From Schistocerca nitens (Eukaryota; Arthropoda; Insecta; Orthoptera; Acrididae): 64,000 bases of DNA. Positions 35,371-46,259 of the stretch are shown here, one piece after another (the stretch's first letter is position 1; each line of letters begins with the position of its first letter). Made by a program: the position numbers and the translations under genes. Under the pieces are notes generated by a model. That model was not told the DNA's origin, searched no databases, and saw only the letters and a list, made by a program, of their open reading frames with translations. Location of the stretch: NCBI RefSeq assembly GCF_023898315.1, contig NC_064617.1:618999000-619062999 (forward strand). The letters run 5' to 3'.

Positions 35371-37175
35371 TTATTATCAATGAAACATATCTAAGTTTTG
35401 CTGATCATTGTAGAAGTCAAATTTTTTTTATTTCTGTTCAAGTTACTGTTTAACTCTGGGCTTGGCATGCCTTTTGCAAGCACCACTTAGTTTTTAATAT
35501 ACTCATAGCAGCAGTGAATTCATTCATCTCATTACATCTAACTGTTGTTTTTCCTAATCCGTGCATAAATAGTATGTTGTCGACGTGAGGGGTGTGAACT
35601 AACATTTAACGACTGGAACAGGTGAGCTAATTAACCGTGACTGTTATATTGCTTTATGTAATACAGTTTCTTTCACACAGTTACTTTATTTCAACAAAGG
35701 TTGATTGTGAATTCTGTTTAAAGATACTATAGCATTTGAAAAAACACCACATTCATTCTACGAAAGGTCCAGTGGAGCGTTCTGTACATCAGAAACTATT
35801 TAAGTTGAATTAGATTGTTGTAGCTAGAAAATGATGTAGATAGTCTCCAGTTTGGTTTTCGTAACAAACGTGTGAATCTGAATTATATTTTCTCTAAATG
35901 AGGATTGTTTACTTAGGACTGATTATTTGTCGTCATTGATTGCTCCATCGTGGGTCAGCCTTAGCAACTAAACAGCAAACACTAAGCATAGACAGCATGA
36001 TTTGAAAAATTTTCTGGTTTTTTGGTAGAATCACCAGTGACACAGTCATTCCTTTTAATGATACATGTAAAACATTTAATGATGTAATCCAAAAGTCTGT
36101 AATTATGACTGTTGACTATCAAATTGTTCCAAAGCCCTAGAACTCTGGGAAAATTCTTAGAAATTTGGTATCCGTTTCTCAGGCAATATATTTTCTATCT
36201 TGCCAACTATCTGGGTAAATTGGTACTTAGGGTCGCTGTATTATTTAAACCAATAAGTAGAAAGTAGAGGATTGTACATTGTGCTAGGTTTCCTATTTGC
36301 TGCGCTGTTCATATTAGTTTTTTTTTTCTTGTTCTGTCTTGTATTTATGTTATCGACGAGGATTTATATTTCTGTTTACAAACATGAAACGTACATACTG
36401 AATAGTTTTCATAGTTTGCATCATGAGGACGGGCTGACCTGCATTAGTTTCAAACACGTGTTACACTCTATGGAATTCATAATTTTGAAAGTATTTGTGA
36501 TATTATGTAGCCGTACGAATACTCCAGTTATAACTTTTTGAAGGATCCCGTGCTTTTGTCTTATAATATGAAGCGTTTGATCTGGTTTTGTCCCGCTATC
36601 TTTTCAGGAAAACGTGTGTGACAAACGTTTCTGATATTAAACCTTCTTCAACAGCGCCGACTGTAGAGATCTCGTGTAAATCCGAGCCTAATTCTAGCTT
36701 TCCGACAGCGAGTAACGTCTTTGTTGTAGTGATCTTACTGCCGTTGGTGGGCAGTACAAGCAATGGGAGTTTTAATAATCTTCACTGAAAGTTTTAAAAG
36801 CTAAATGCCATCATATAAGGCTAAACATTTAACACGACAGGGACAGCATTATCATACCATTATTCGTAACGCATTTAAAGTTTACTTGAAGTTACAATGA
36901 GCGACCGAACTTTTATACCTTGGGATGTAGCTCACTCCATACATTTACAGTATCTTCAAACTGATCTAGAAGCTATTGCTGTACGAAAGTGAGTGACCAC
37001 AGAGGAGACAGCGGTTTTCCAGGCCTTCCTCACGTGCAATACACTCTGGACACAGATCACTTTAAAACGAGCCGTCTAATGTGAAAGAGGTCTTGGAACG
37101 ATCTCGACTTTTCAGCTACGAATGTAAGGAGGAAAAATAAGATTATTTGTACTTTACATTACCTACATCTATCAG

Positions 37176-37598
37176 GCAAGGATAGATTGCTTCTCGCCAT
37201 AAATACGACACGTTGGGTAGCAGAGCAGACACGCTGTTACATTTTTAGCTTTCAGCCAAAGCTTTCTCTATAAAGGGAAACACACCCACACACACTCATT
37301 CACACAAAATAGCACACCTCAAGCACACATAAGAGCCACATCCATCAGCTCGGACTAGCATGCCGGAATTCCAGCTCGAGCAGCTGGATGTGGCGGTCAT
37401 GTGTGAGTGAGGCGTGCTAGCTTGTGTGAATGAATTCGTGTTTGTGTGTGTGTGTGTGTTTGTGTGTGTGTATGTATGTGGGTATTTTCTTTTCGGAAGA
37501 GGGCATTGCCAGAATGCTAAACATGTAATAGTCTTTTCGTTGTGCCTGTCTTCAACTTATCGTTTCATCTTAAGGTGGGAAGCTACCCATCCTTTTCC
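37176..37598. mobile_element. Foldback (long inverted repeat) element
   Basis: The left arm (37176-37300) and right arm (about 37470-37598) are imperfect reverse complements. For example, AAGGATAGATTGCTTCTCGC pairs with the reverse of GGTGGGAAGCTACCCATCCTT, and CACACACTCATTCACACA pairs with TGTGTGAATGAATTCGTGTT. The centre, with CCACATCCA and TGGATGTGG arms, lies near 37378. No coding capacity, so it is a non-autonomous foldback or MITE-like element in the intron. Confidence 0.7.
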
Positions 37599-39273
37599 GT
37601 ATATTGCTGATATTCCAACCAAGAGTTGCTATGACTATCAGACAGGCATATAAACGTTTCCTGCAGCGTTCTGTACCGTCAGGTTGTGGTTTCAGGAAAT
37701 AACCCATAAAACACTTTTGTCTTCGGAAGACAGACCACCTGAGAAAGTAAATTTTGCAACAGTCTGATCAGAATTCGATGTTAGATCATGCTATTTAATG
37801 TTACATAACTGGATTTTTCTATAGTTATCAAAAATTACTGAACTGTGTGCAACGGCCAGAATTTAAACTTGATGAATACTAACTCAGCAATTCGCATTTG
37901 CATCAACAAGCACGTTTTCAAACATTTTCACAGAATTCATCTCGGGCTCACAGTGAAACACTAACGGAAGGACATTATTTTTCTGCCAGAGAAATGTACG
38001 GGTGTAATGGCATTAACATAGCGTTAGAGTTAATATTTTGGTAATGGGAAGAGTAATTGAGTTTGGTATCTTCGAATACAAGCTGACGGTTTAGTTTGGC
38101 ATCGAAATAAACTTATTCCTGACAGACCAAATAAATCCATTCTTAGAGTCCAGCTATGAAAGTGTTTACTTGTCATGGCTTCACTGGGAAGGCGGAAACA
38201 GATGGGGGTTGGTGCTCGGTTGGCCCATCGTACGTTAATCGTGCCCCAGGGATAATGCCACATTAGAAACACTTTAGGAAACGTCGATGGAATTGGTTGG
38301 GTACAGGTTTAGACATCCTAACTGTGCTGTGTACTATTAAAAACTGTCAGTTCTCTGCTCCTGTGCCGTCTAGGAAAGCCTTAGCCACTGCTGTTGGGTG
38401 CAGTTGAGGAACTTTTTGTTATAAGAAATAATGATCTTACGTTACCTTTTAAAATTTTCAAGAAAATAATCCAGCTTTTTTCCATAGCTGACAAGTTTAA
38501 TTCGTGTCACAAGACTTTAAAGAGACAACAGCACATAATGGAATGCTGCATATATGACATTAATGTTTGGTTTCTTGCTGCCCTATCTGTTCAGTGTATA
38601 TAGGCATCAGAATCCTTTATTATGTTGTTTCATTACAATAAGGTAAATGTCTCCCATTAAACTTTCGTCAACTGCACATCATTCTCCACCAGCTTTCCTC
38701 TGTTCTGTTGAACAAAATACGTGTATCATGAAAAGCCTTGTCGGGACTCCTGAATTAAAAAGTATAGCTCCAGTACTTTTCCAGCGTACTGTGGAGCCAT
38801 GGTCACTTGAATTTTTGTTTAAAGTAAAACGATCTGTTATGGCTTCATAGAAGCCATACATAACTTGTATTATTCGTTCTAGAAATATATGGAGAAATAA
38901 TTACCAATAACTGTTTATAAACCAGGAAGGCTGTTGGGTACAGGGTGCAATATGCGCATTGGGAAATTATTCATTTTGGTTCGTTTTACTTCATTTCCAT
39001 CTATTTTTTTTACTCAGCAAAAAAAATGAAAGAAAAGAAAACATACTTCTACGCCACTTCGACAGAGAATGAAGTGGCAGCCAGTATAACAGCAGAGGGC
39101 AAAACATACTTGTTCATCGCATAATGACCACGACAATTCCATAATTCCTTTTGAGTCATAGTATAGAAAATATACTGTTGTGTATAAAGTATGCTGTCAC
39201 TAACGAGTAAATTTGAACAAACAGAATGTCTCTCAGCGAAAGATAATTAACGTAGACATTTCTTCTATTTCAG

Positions 39274-41867
39274 CAAGTGTGTTAACGACCGTGTTGGTCG
39301 TAATTGCTACTGCTGCCGTCCACGCATCACCTGTAGGCGACTGTCCGCCAGTAGATCCAGTGGATCACACAGACCATCTACCAGACAGCCACAACTGTTC
39401 ACTTTTCTACAAATGTGATCACGCAGCACCTGTACTGTTTGTATGTCCTGACGGGTTGCACTTCAACCCTACACTGGAAGTCTGTGACTGGCCAGATAAT
39501 GCAGGTTGCAAAGGTGGATCAGCATCTACCTCAGCTCCCAGCTCCACAGCTGCTCCTACAAGTGCTGCCACTACAGCTGCTCCAACATCAGCTCCAAGCT
39601 CGACAGCTAAACCTGCTCCATCAGGAGACTGCCCAGCTGTCGGCACATGTCCACAAAATGAAGATGAGAATTCTATTGCTAAGCACCTTCCCCATGCCTC
39701 AAACTGCAGTCAGTTCTGCAAATGTGACCATGGTAAACCCGTGACATTCGACTGCCCTGCTGGACTTCACTTCAACCCTATTCTGGAGGTATGTGACTGG
39801 CCAGAAAATGCAGGTTGTGCAGGTGGATCAGCATCAACGTCAGCTCCTAGCTCCACAGCTGCTCCTACAAGTGCTGCCACTACAGCTGCTCCAACATCAG
39901 CACCAAGCACCACAGCTAAACCTGCTCCATCAGGAGACTGCCCAGCTGTCGGCACATGTCCACAAAATGAAGATGAGAATTCTATTGCTAAGCACCTTCC
40001 CCATGCCTCAAACTGCAGTCAGTTCTGCAAATGTGACCATGGTAAACCCGTGACATTCGACTGCCCTGCTGGACTTCACTTCAACCCTATTCTGGAGGTA
40101 TGTGACTGGCCAGAAAATGCAGGTTGTGCAGGTGGATCAGCATCAACGTCAGCTCCTAGCTCCACAGCTGCTCCTACAAGTGCTGCCACTACAGCTGCTC
40201 CAACATCAGCACCAAGCACCACAGCTAAACCTGCTCCATCAGGAGACTGCCCAGCTGTCGGCACATGTCCACAAAATGAAGATGAGAATTCTATTGCTAA
40301 GCACCTTCCCCATGCCTCAAACTGCAGTCAATTCTGCAAATGTGACCATGGTAAACCCGTGGCATTTGACTGCCCTGCTGGACTTCACTTCAACCCTACT
40401 CTGGAGGTATGTGACTGGCCAGAAAATGCAGGCTGCGCAGGTGGTTCAGCATCAACTTCAGCTCCTAGCTCCACAGCTGCTCCTACAAGTGCTGCCACTA
40501 CAGCTGCTCCAACATCAGCCCCAAGCTCCACAGTTGCTCCTACAAGTGCTTCCACTACAGTTGCTCCAACATCAGCACCAAGCTCCACAGCTAAACCTGC
40601 TCCATCAGGAGACTGCCCAGCTGTCGGCACATGTCCACAAAATGAAGATGAGAATTCTATTGCTAAGCACCTTCCCCATGCCTCAAACTGCAGTCAGTTC
40701 TGCAAATGTGACCATGGTAAACCCGTGACATTCGACTGCCCTGCTGGACTTCACTTCAACCCTACTCTGGAGGTATGTGACTGGCCAGAAAATGCAGGCT
40801 GCGCAGGTGGTTCAGCATCAACTTCAGCTCCTAGCTCCACAGCTGCTCCTACAAGTGCTGCCACTACAGCTGCTCCAACATCAGCACCAAGCTCCACAGT
40901 TGCTCCTACAAGTGCTTCCACTACAGTTGCTCCAACATCAGCACCAAGCTCCACAGCTAAACCTGCTCCATCAGGAGACTGCCCAGCTGTCGGCACATGT
41001 CCACAAAATGAAGATGAGGATTCTATTGCTAAGCACCTTCCCCATGCCTCAAACTGCAGTCAGTTCTGCAAATGTGACCATGGTAAACCCGTGACATTCG
41101 ACTGCCCTGCTGGACTTCACTTCAACCCTACTCTGGAGGTATGTGACTGGCCAGAAAATGCAGGTTGTGCAGGTGGATCAGCATCAACTTCGGCTCCCAG
41201 CTCCACTGCAGCACCTACAAGTGCTGCCACTACAGCTGCTCCAACATCAGCACCAAGCTCCACAGCTAAACCTGCTCCATCAGGAGACTGCCCAGCTGTC
41301 GGCACATGTCCACAAAATGAAGATGAGAATTCTATTGCTAAGCACCTTCCCCATGCCTCAAACTGCAGTCAGTTCTGCAAATGTGACCATGGTAAACCCG
41401 TGACATTCGACTGCCCTGCTGGACTTCACTTCAACCCTACTCTGGAGGTGTGTGACTGGCCAGAAAATGCAGGTTGTGCAGGTGGATCAGCATCAACCTC
41501 AGCTCCCAGCTCCACAGCTGCTGCTACAAGTGCTGCCACTACAGCTGCTCCCACAGGTGCTGCCACTACAGCTGCTCCAACAGCTGCACCAAGTTCAACT
41601 GCCGAACCAACAGTAGCTCCCTCAGGTGACTGCCCAGCAGTTGGCTCCTGCCCACAAAATGAAGATGAGAACTCTATTGCTAAGCATCTTCCCCATGCAT
41701 CCGACTGCACCAAGTTCTGCAAATGTGACCATGGGAAACCTGTCACATTCGACTGTCCTGCTGGACTTCACTTCAACCCTACTCTGGAAGTGTGTGACTG
41801 GCCATACCGCGCTGGGTGTGCAAGTAAATCAGGAGCAACAGCAGCTTCTAGCTCATCTACAGCTTGA
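39274..41867 (+). CDS. Secreted mucin-like peritrophin with eight chitin-binding type-2 domains (coding exon 2)
   Basis: With exon 1 this encodes 868 residues. Residues 1-22 are a signal peptide, with cleavage likely after VHA. Domain 1 (residues 28-83) is a six-cysteine peritrophin-A/CBM14 domain with the family signatures LFYKC, GLHFNP and VCDWP. Seven further domains start at residues 122, 225, 328, 450, 572, 675 and 789; each is about 63 residues and almost identical to the next. They carry eight cysteines: the canonical six plus one in GTC and one in QFC, where domain 1 has tyrosine. Linkers are Thr/Ser/Ala/Pro-rich (TSAATTAAPTSAPSST type), as in O-glycosylated mucins. Family knowledge: such proteins bind chitin fibrils in the midgut peritrophic matrix or the cuticle. 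The role here is inferred and the tissue is unknown. The in-frame ATG at 39213 is rejected because its 20 leading residues are intron sequence. The stop is TGA at 41865-41867. Confidence 0.88.
39624..41824 (+). repeat. Coding tandem array of chitin-binding units (309-bp basic period)
   Basis: Units start at 39624, 39933, 40242, 40608, 40974, 41283 and 41625, so the spacings are 309, 309, 366, 366, 309 and 342 bp, all multiples of three. The two 366-bp units differ from the 309-bp ones by a 57-bp (19-residue) duplication in the linker (TVAPTSASTTVAPTSAPSS type). The units differ at only a few bases each, so the array expanded or was homogenised recently. The last unit is the most divergent (SDCTKF, WPYRAGC), as expected for an array edge. 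Confidence 0.92.
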
Positions 41868-42126
41868 TCAACAAGGACTGCCACTACAGGTGGTACAACT
41901 TGAGCTGCACCAACAACTGCTGCACCTAGGAGCTCCATTATATCAGACTCTTGCAATTCAGTTGGATCACGTCTTGTGAATGATCATGTCTCTATTGTTA
42001 AGTGTCTTTCATACAGAACCATCTGCGGTGAATATTGTAGACGATTGACTAATAACTAAGAATGTCATGGTGGACTTCATTTCATTTTAAAATTGCACGT
42101 GTGTGACTATCCGTCTTGTGCTGCTT
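41868..42126 (+). pseudogene. Decayed ninth chitin-binding unit in the 3' UTR
   Basis: Directly after the stop codon the same frame still reads a recognisable unit. It has a Thr/Ala/Pro-rich linker, then a stretch ending GGLHFILKLHVCDYP followed by Cys-rich residues, which matches AGLHFNPTLEVCDWP of the intact units. Cysteines remain at several expected positions. Further stops (TGA at 41901, and a TAA ahead of the GGLHF stretch) break it. I infer that the ancestral gene ended at least one unit later and that the present stop turned this unit into 3' UTR. Confidence 0.7.
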
Positions 42127-42141
42127 GTGAATCAGTGAAAA

Positions 42142-42143
<2 letters not shown>

Positions 42144-42198
<55 letters not shown>
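42144..42198. repeat. (TA)n microsatellite in the 3' UTR
   Basis: About 55 bases of uninterrupted TA repeat lie between the decayed unit and the polyadenylation signal of the peritrophin-like gene. Confidence 0.9.
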
Positions 42199-42203
<5 letters not shown>

Positions 42204-42269
42204 TGTATTACTTAGGAATTTTTCATGCTCTTAGAATTATGTAATGTACACATTTGGTTCATTACTCAT

Positions 42270-42275
42270 AATAAA
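42270..42275 (+). terminator. Polyadenylation signal AATAAA
   Basis: A canonical AATAAA lies about 400 bases past the stop codon, after the TA microsatellite, with T/G-rich sequence downstream near 42310. It is the first AATAAA after the coding region and the likely 3' end signal of the peritrophin-like gene. Confidence 0.6.
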
Positions 42276-42299
42276 GTCATACGTTTAATGCTGTTAAAC

Positions 42300-42765
42300 C
42301 TATATAGGGTCCCTTTTCATTGTCATAGACGGAACAGGTCAGATATATTGAAATATGTCTGCAGGTCATGTGAAGTATGCTATTCATTTTTGCCTGTATA
42401 CTAATATTGCAATCAGCGTTCATGACTGAAATTATCCTCTAAACCAACATCTATCTTTATAAGTCTCTAAAGTCTACACCTCTCTTATCACAGTAATACT
42501 TGCATTATAACATGTAAGTTTCCCCTACTTTCACTCTCGCAACTCTGCACAATGTTTGGACGTATAAACATCATACAAGACTGGTCTTCTCAGAGCAAGT
42601 AATATGTCGCAAGTGTAGGTTTATTTTAGCATTCCCAAAGCGAACGATTTATGAGTAGTCTTCCGTTTAAAGGTTCTGTATGTCATTCAGATTCTGTCAT
42701 TCAAATGCCATTATGTCATTCAGAGGCCGGTCAAATATCTTCTCGCAGTATCGTGTGTACAACTG
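42300..42765. other. Unassigned sequence downstream of the peritrophin-like gene
   Basis: No feature recognised after the polyadenylation signal. Confidence 0.35.
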
Positions 42766-42769
42766 GTTT

Positions 42770-43146
42770 TTACTTACTTTATCTTCCCTTTCTTAAATAT
42801 TCATATCCCTTGAACAACCTTCTGTATATTTCTTCCGCCGTTCAGCTTTCCCTTCTTTGCTTAGTACTGATTTGCAATGTGAACTGATGATATTCATGCA
42901 GCTGTTTCTCTCCAGTTTTTCTGTAAGTGGTACTAGTCTTTGCCCAAGATTTGGGTACCCCTAGCCACTTCTGTTTAGCCATTTCACACCTCCTGTCAGT
43001 CTCACTATTACATGTTTGTATTCCCTTCCACCTGCTTCACTTGGTGCATTTTTATATTTTCTCCTTTCATCAGTTAAATTCAATACCTCCTCTCCCATCC
43101 ATGGATTTCTACTATACCTTATGCTTTTACTTATTTAATCCTCAGT
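42770..43146 (-). mobile_element. RTE-like LINE relic, left part of a split copy
   Basis: The + strand shows antisense stretches of the RTE-like family: GCTTTCCCTTCTTTGCTTAG, then GCATTTTTATATTTTCTCC and TTTCATCAGTTAAATTCAAT. It stops at ACTTATTTAATCCTC, and a near-identical string (ACTTATTTGATCCTC) starts the continuation at about 54108. Confidence 0.6.
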
Positions 43147-43149
43147 AAT

Positions 43150-45900
43150 GCCTGATATTTTCAGGGAAGCAGAAGGTGATCTCACGTAAATTGTTAAAAT
43201 GTAATTTTTCTTGAAAAGTATTTTTATTACCCAGATGGCGTACACATAGAAAGACTAAAATTTATCTAGTAGACTAGTTTCACTTGTGAGTGCAATTATC
43301 CTCATATCTACAGACTCCACAAAAGACAGATATCCACCTTAAATAAAAAAAATTTCACCCAGCTATCTTCAAGCTTAATATGTTTGAACGAATCAAGAAT
43401 GCCAAGATAAAAACTATTACAGATGGTAAAAAGGTCAGCAACTAAAGCATGGAAAGAACATAAAATATAAATATTTTTATATTAAATTTTTTTAGTTAAC
43501 TATGCTCGTATGAGACGCACGTTGAACAAAAAGTGGATATACCGGTAAAAACCTTATCATGCAATAACTTTCACATGTATAACAGGCAAATTCACTGAAA
43601 AAGAAGTTGTTGTTACAGCACAATAAAAATGAGACTCGATCTATATCTGCAGGAACACACACGATAAATACACAGAGGTAACAAAATTCGTGGGATACCT
43701 CCTAATATCGTGTTGGACATCATTTAGACCGGTGAACTGCAGTATCTCGATGTGGCATGGACTCAAGAAGTCGTTTAAAATCCCCTACAGAAATGTTGAG
43801 GCATGCTGCCTATGTAGCCGTCCATAACTGCGTAAGAGTTACTGGTGCTGGATTTTGGGTATGGACGCTCCTTAGATTATGTCCCATAAATCTTCGATGG
43901 GAAAAGAAACAACAAACATTATTCAACATAATATATGGAGTACAAAGGCAATCACAATAAAATAACACGAAAGGAATAAATACACAAAAATGGAGGAATA
44001 GGAAGGAACAGACAGAGTGGGAAACCCAAAGGATAATGTAAGGTTTAGAAGTGGGGAAGTATTCAGATGTGTTTGGTCATTTAAGGTCTAATCAGCACTA
44101 TGGGCTAGATATTTACTGTCTTCCCAGAGTTCCAACAGGATGAGTTTTTGGTCTTTATTTGCTAAGTGAAGTACATGGGACGGTGGATAGTACTTGTGGA
44201 CCTCACTCAGTACATGCTAAAAAATGTGGAATCACAACACAGTTATCTTTGGTATTGAATATACACTGGGTTGTCGTGTCTTCATATATTAGGACATCCT
44301 GTAATTGCTGGATGTCAGTGTTTTTGTTACACTCTGTGATACCTGTCCTAAGTGTAGTGTCGTACACCATTTCCTGCAGACAGTGGAAGGATCAGCAAGT
44401 GAGAATAGAGGAGGGGTATAATTTTCAATTTTGGTTTCCTATGGGAGGTGTGGTTAGTCAGGTCAAGACTGTGACTATTGGTTGGGGCAATAAATTTTAT
44501 TCTGTGGAATTCTGCTTTGAAATCTTATTTGAACATGGATACAGATATAAGATGGTGTACCATTCGGTGGGAAATTGCATGGTTATCTGTTGCTGGGTAC
44601 TGTGACCAAGCAGGTGCTACTGTTTCTGTATATGTACTGTTTCTATATTTTCTGAAACAATGTGTCTATGTACTGGTATCAGCAGTGAGATCTGGGTAAT
44701 ATATGGGTTTGTTAAAAATTTAATTTGTAAACAGAGTATTTTTATGATGACTATTTAAATTATGCAAGAATTTGTTGAGTTGTCTTGTAGTGAATGTCCA
44801 TATGCACATCACATCATCTACATATCTGAGTTGTGAACAAAACTTCTTTATTCACAAAACAGAGGGTACCCTACAGCTAAGCAATCTAACTGTCCATAGA
44901 AAGGCCCTTGAAACTGGAAATACTTTTGTGCTAAGCGTAACTGAGTGGCCAGTATCAAATCATTCAATTCCATATGGTTGACATTAGATATGTACATCAG
45001 TTCTGTCGGAATATCAACACATTTTAACATGGGTCTGTTGTAAAACAGGCTGCAGACATTAAAGGAATTTAATTTAGCCCTGTGTGAGATTGATTTTTTA
45101 TTTTATTTAGAAGGTCACCTAAATTTGATACACCATGCTTTGATTTGAATTTAGTCTTGGTTTCAATTAAAGTGACCAATTTTGTAGCTAGTCAGGTAGA
45201 ACAGTGAATGACACTAAAACTGGGTGGATGGATACAACGTTCTTATGTAGTTTATGAAGCCCATACAGTCTAAAAGGAACTACATTCATAATAGTTAATA
45301 GCCCTGATTCAAAATCAGAAAATATGCTTTTACATCAACTAGTTACACATTTAATATCATATCTGAATAATTTAGTAGGGCCTCTGTCCACACAATCACA
45401 CTTGTTCAAAAGTATACTACTATTGCATGATTAGATTTTGTGACAACGATGCCTTGCTCATGTAATTTCTTTTCAATGGTTTTGACAATTTGAAAATTAT
45501 TAGCCTGCAGAGTGTTACACTCAAATGGTTGTTCCTTTCCGTAGCATAAACAACTAAATATTTTGTGGTAGTGTCATAGTTTAAGCTTATTCTATATCTC
45601 CATTCATCACATTTAGTTGCTCTTCCAATGGAGGATGGGATGGAGAGTATTTAAAACCATTCTAGAGGACCTTTTGTTCATTTGTCGAAAATATGAAGTT
45701 CCACAGGCTGAATATACATTGGGAAAACCGTTGTTTGAAATTTAGGATTAGAACTGCTCTCACACTACTAATCACAGATAATTCCTTGTTCTGTGCCAAG
45801 AATATATCATGAACATCAACGTCACCAGAAACATCAAAGTCACTTGGATACAACTTCAAAGCGGTAGTGACAGGTATCACTTTTGTAAGAGTAGAGTTAG
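43150..45900 (-). mobile_element. Penelope-like retroelement relic
   Basis: On the minus strand the sequence at 44789-44826 reads RYVDDVMCIWTF, the catalytic YVDD block of Penelope-like reverse transcriptases, followed by TTRQLNKFLHNLNSHHKN. Upstream on that strand (44848-44960) QKYFQFQGPFYGQ and LAVGYPL match the preceding RT block. Towards lower coordinates (43990-44160) the tail reads KDQKLILLELWEDSKY. The frame is broken in several places. The terminal stretch at about 43300-43640 resembles one near 53420-53850. Identification is by motif; the limits are approximate. Confidence 0.72.
43677..43900 (-). mobile_element. Tc1-like transposon (family A), terminal fragment
   Basis: It has the family-A end (GGTAACAAAATTCGTGGGAT) and the C-terminal coding part. 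The + strand parallels 1490-1710 and 22350-22570, including TGTGGCATGGACTCAA and TCTTCGATGGG. It is cut at 43900, where sequence of the Penelope-like relic resumes. Confidence 0.78.
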
Positions 45901-46259
45901 GTAACTTTTTTAAAAACTAGTATTAATCATCAGCTATATAACGTAACAACATAAAATTTCTTAATAAATAAGAGTTACACATATTATTTACTATGTTTTC
46001 TGTGAAATCTGAAGTAATTAACTGATTTGCAAAGTGACCACTCAACGTAACAGGAAAGGTTAACTGGGAATAGCTAGTAAGGTTAAGTGGTCTAGGCAAT
46101 AAAATAATTGGAAATGCATTAAATAAATTTAATTTTTAATTCAAAACATTCTAAAAGTACGTTGCAATAACGTTCAGTTGATAGTTGTTGATCGATGAAA
46201 TACAATTTTTGAAATTTTAAATAAAAATAGCCGTAGGGAATACTACATTCACACAAATC

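Larger units (their letters stand above)
33351..39273 (+). other. Intron 1 of the peritrophin-like gene (5,923 bp)
   Basis: The intron begins GTGAGT and ends in a pyrimidine-rich tract (TTTCTTCTATTTCAG). It holds an RTE-like LINE relic at 34480-35370 and a foldback element at 37176-37598, with a GT-rich stretch at 37440-37480. The stretches 33351-34480, 35370-37175 and 37600-39270 show nothing I recognise. A long first intron behind a tiny signal-peptide exon is common for secreted cuticle and gut proteins in large insect genomes. Confidence 0.65.

Noticed and set aside
39213-39275. Upstream ATG extending the peritrophin exon by 20 residues
   Set aside because: The added residues are polar, contain the pyrimidine tract and acceptor AG of the intron, and spoil an otherwise clean signal peptide formed with exon 1.
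39624-41824. CRISPR-like array
   Set aside because: The repeat is 309 bp, coding and in frame in an insect gene; there are no short repeats with unique spacers.
39419-41956. Series of minus-strand and alternate-frame open frames repeating through the array
   Set aside because: They recur with the 309-bp period and are shadows of the repeated coding sequence; their residues are low-complexity Ala/Val/Gly or Gln/Leu.
44159-44605. 148-codon plus-strand frame
   Set aside because: It is the antisense shadow of the Penelope-like relic and lacks any domain.
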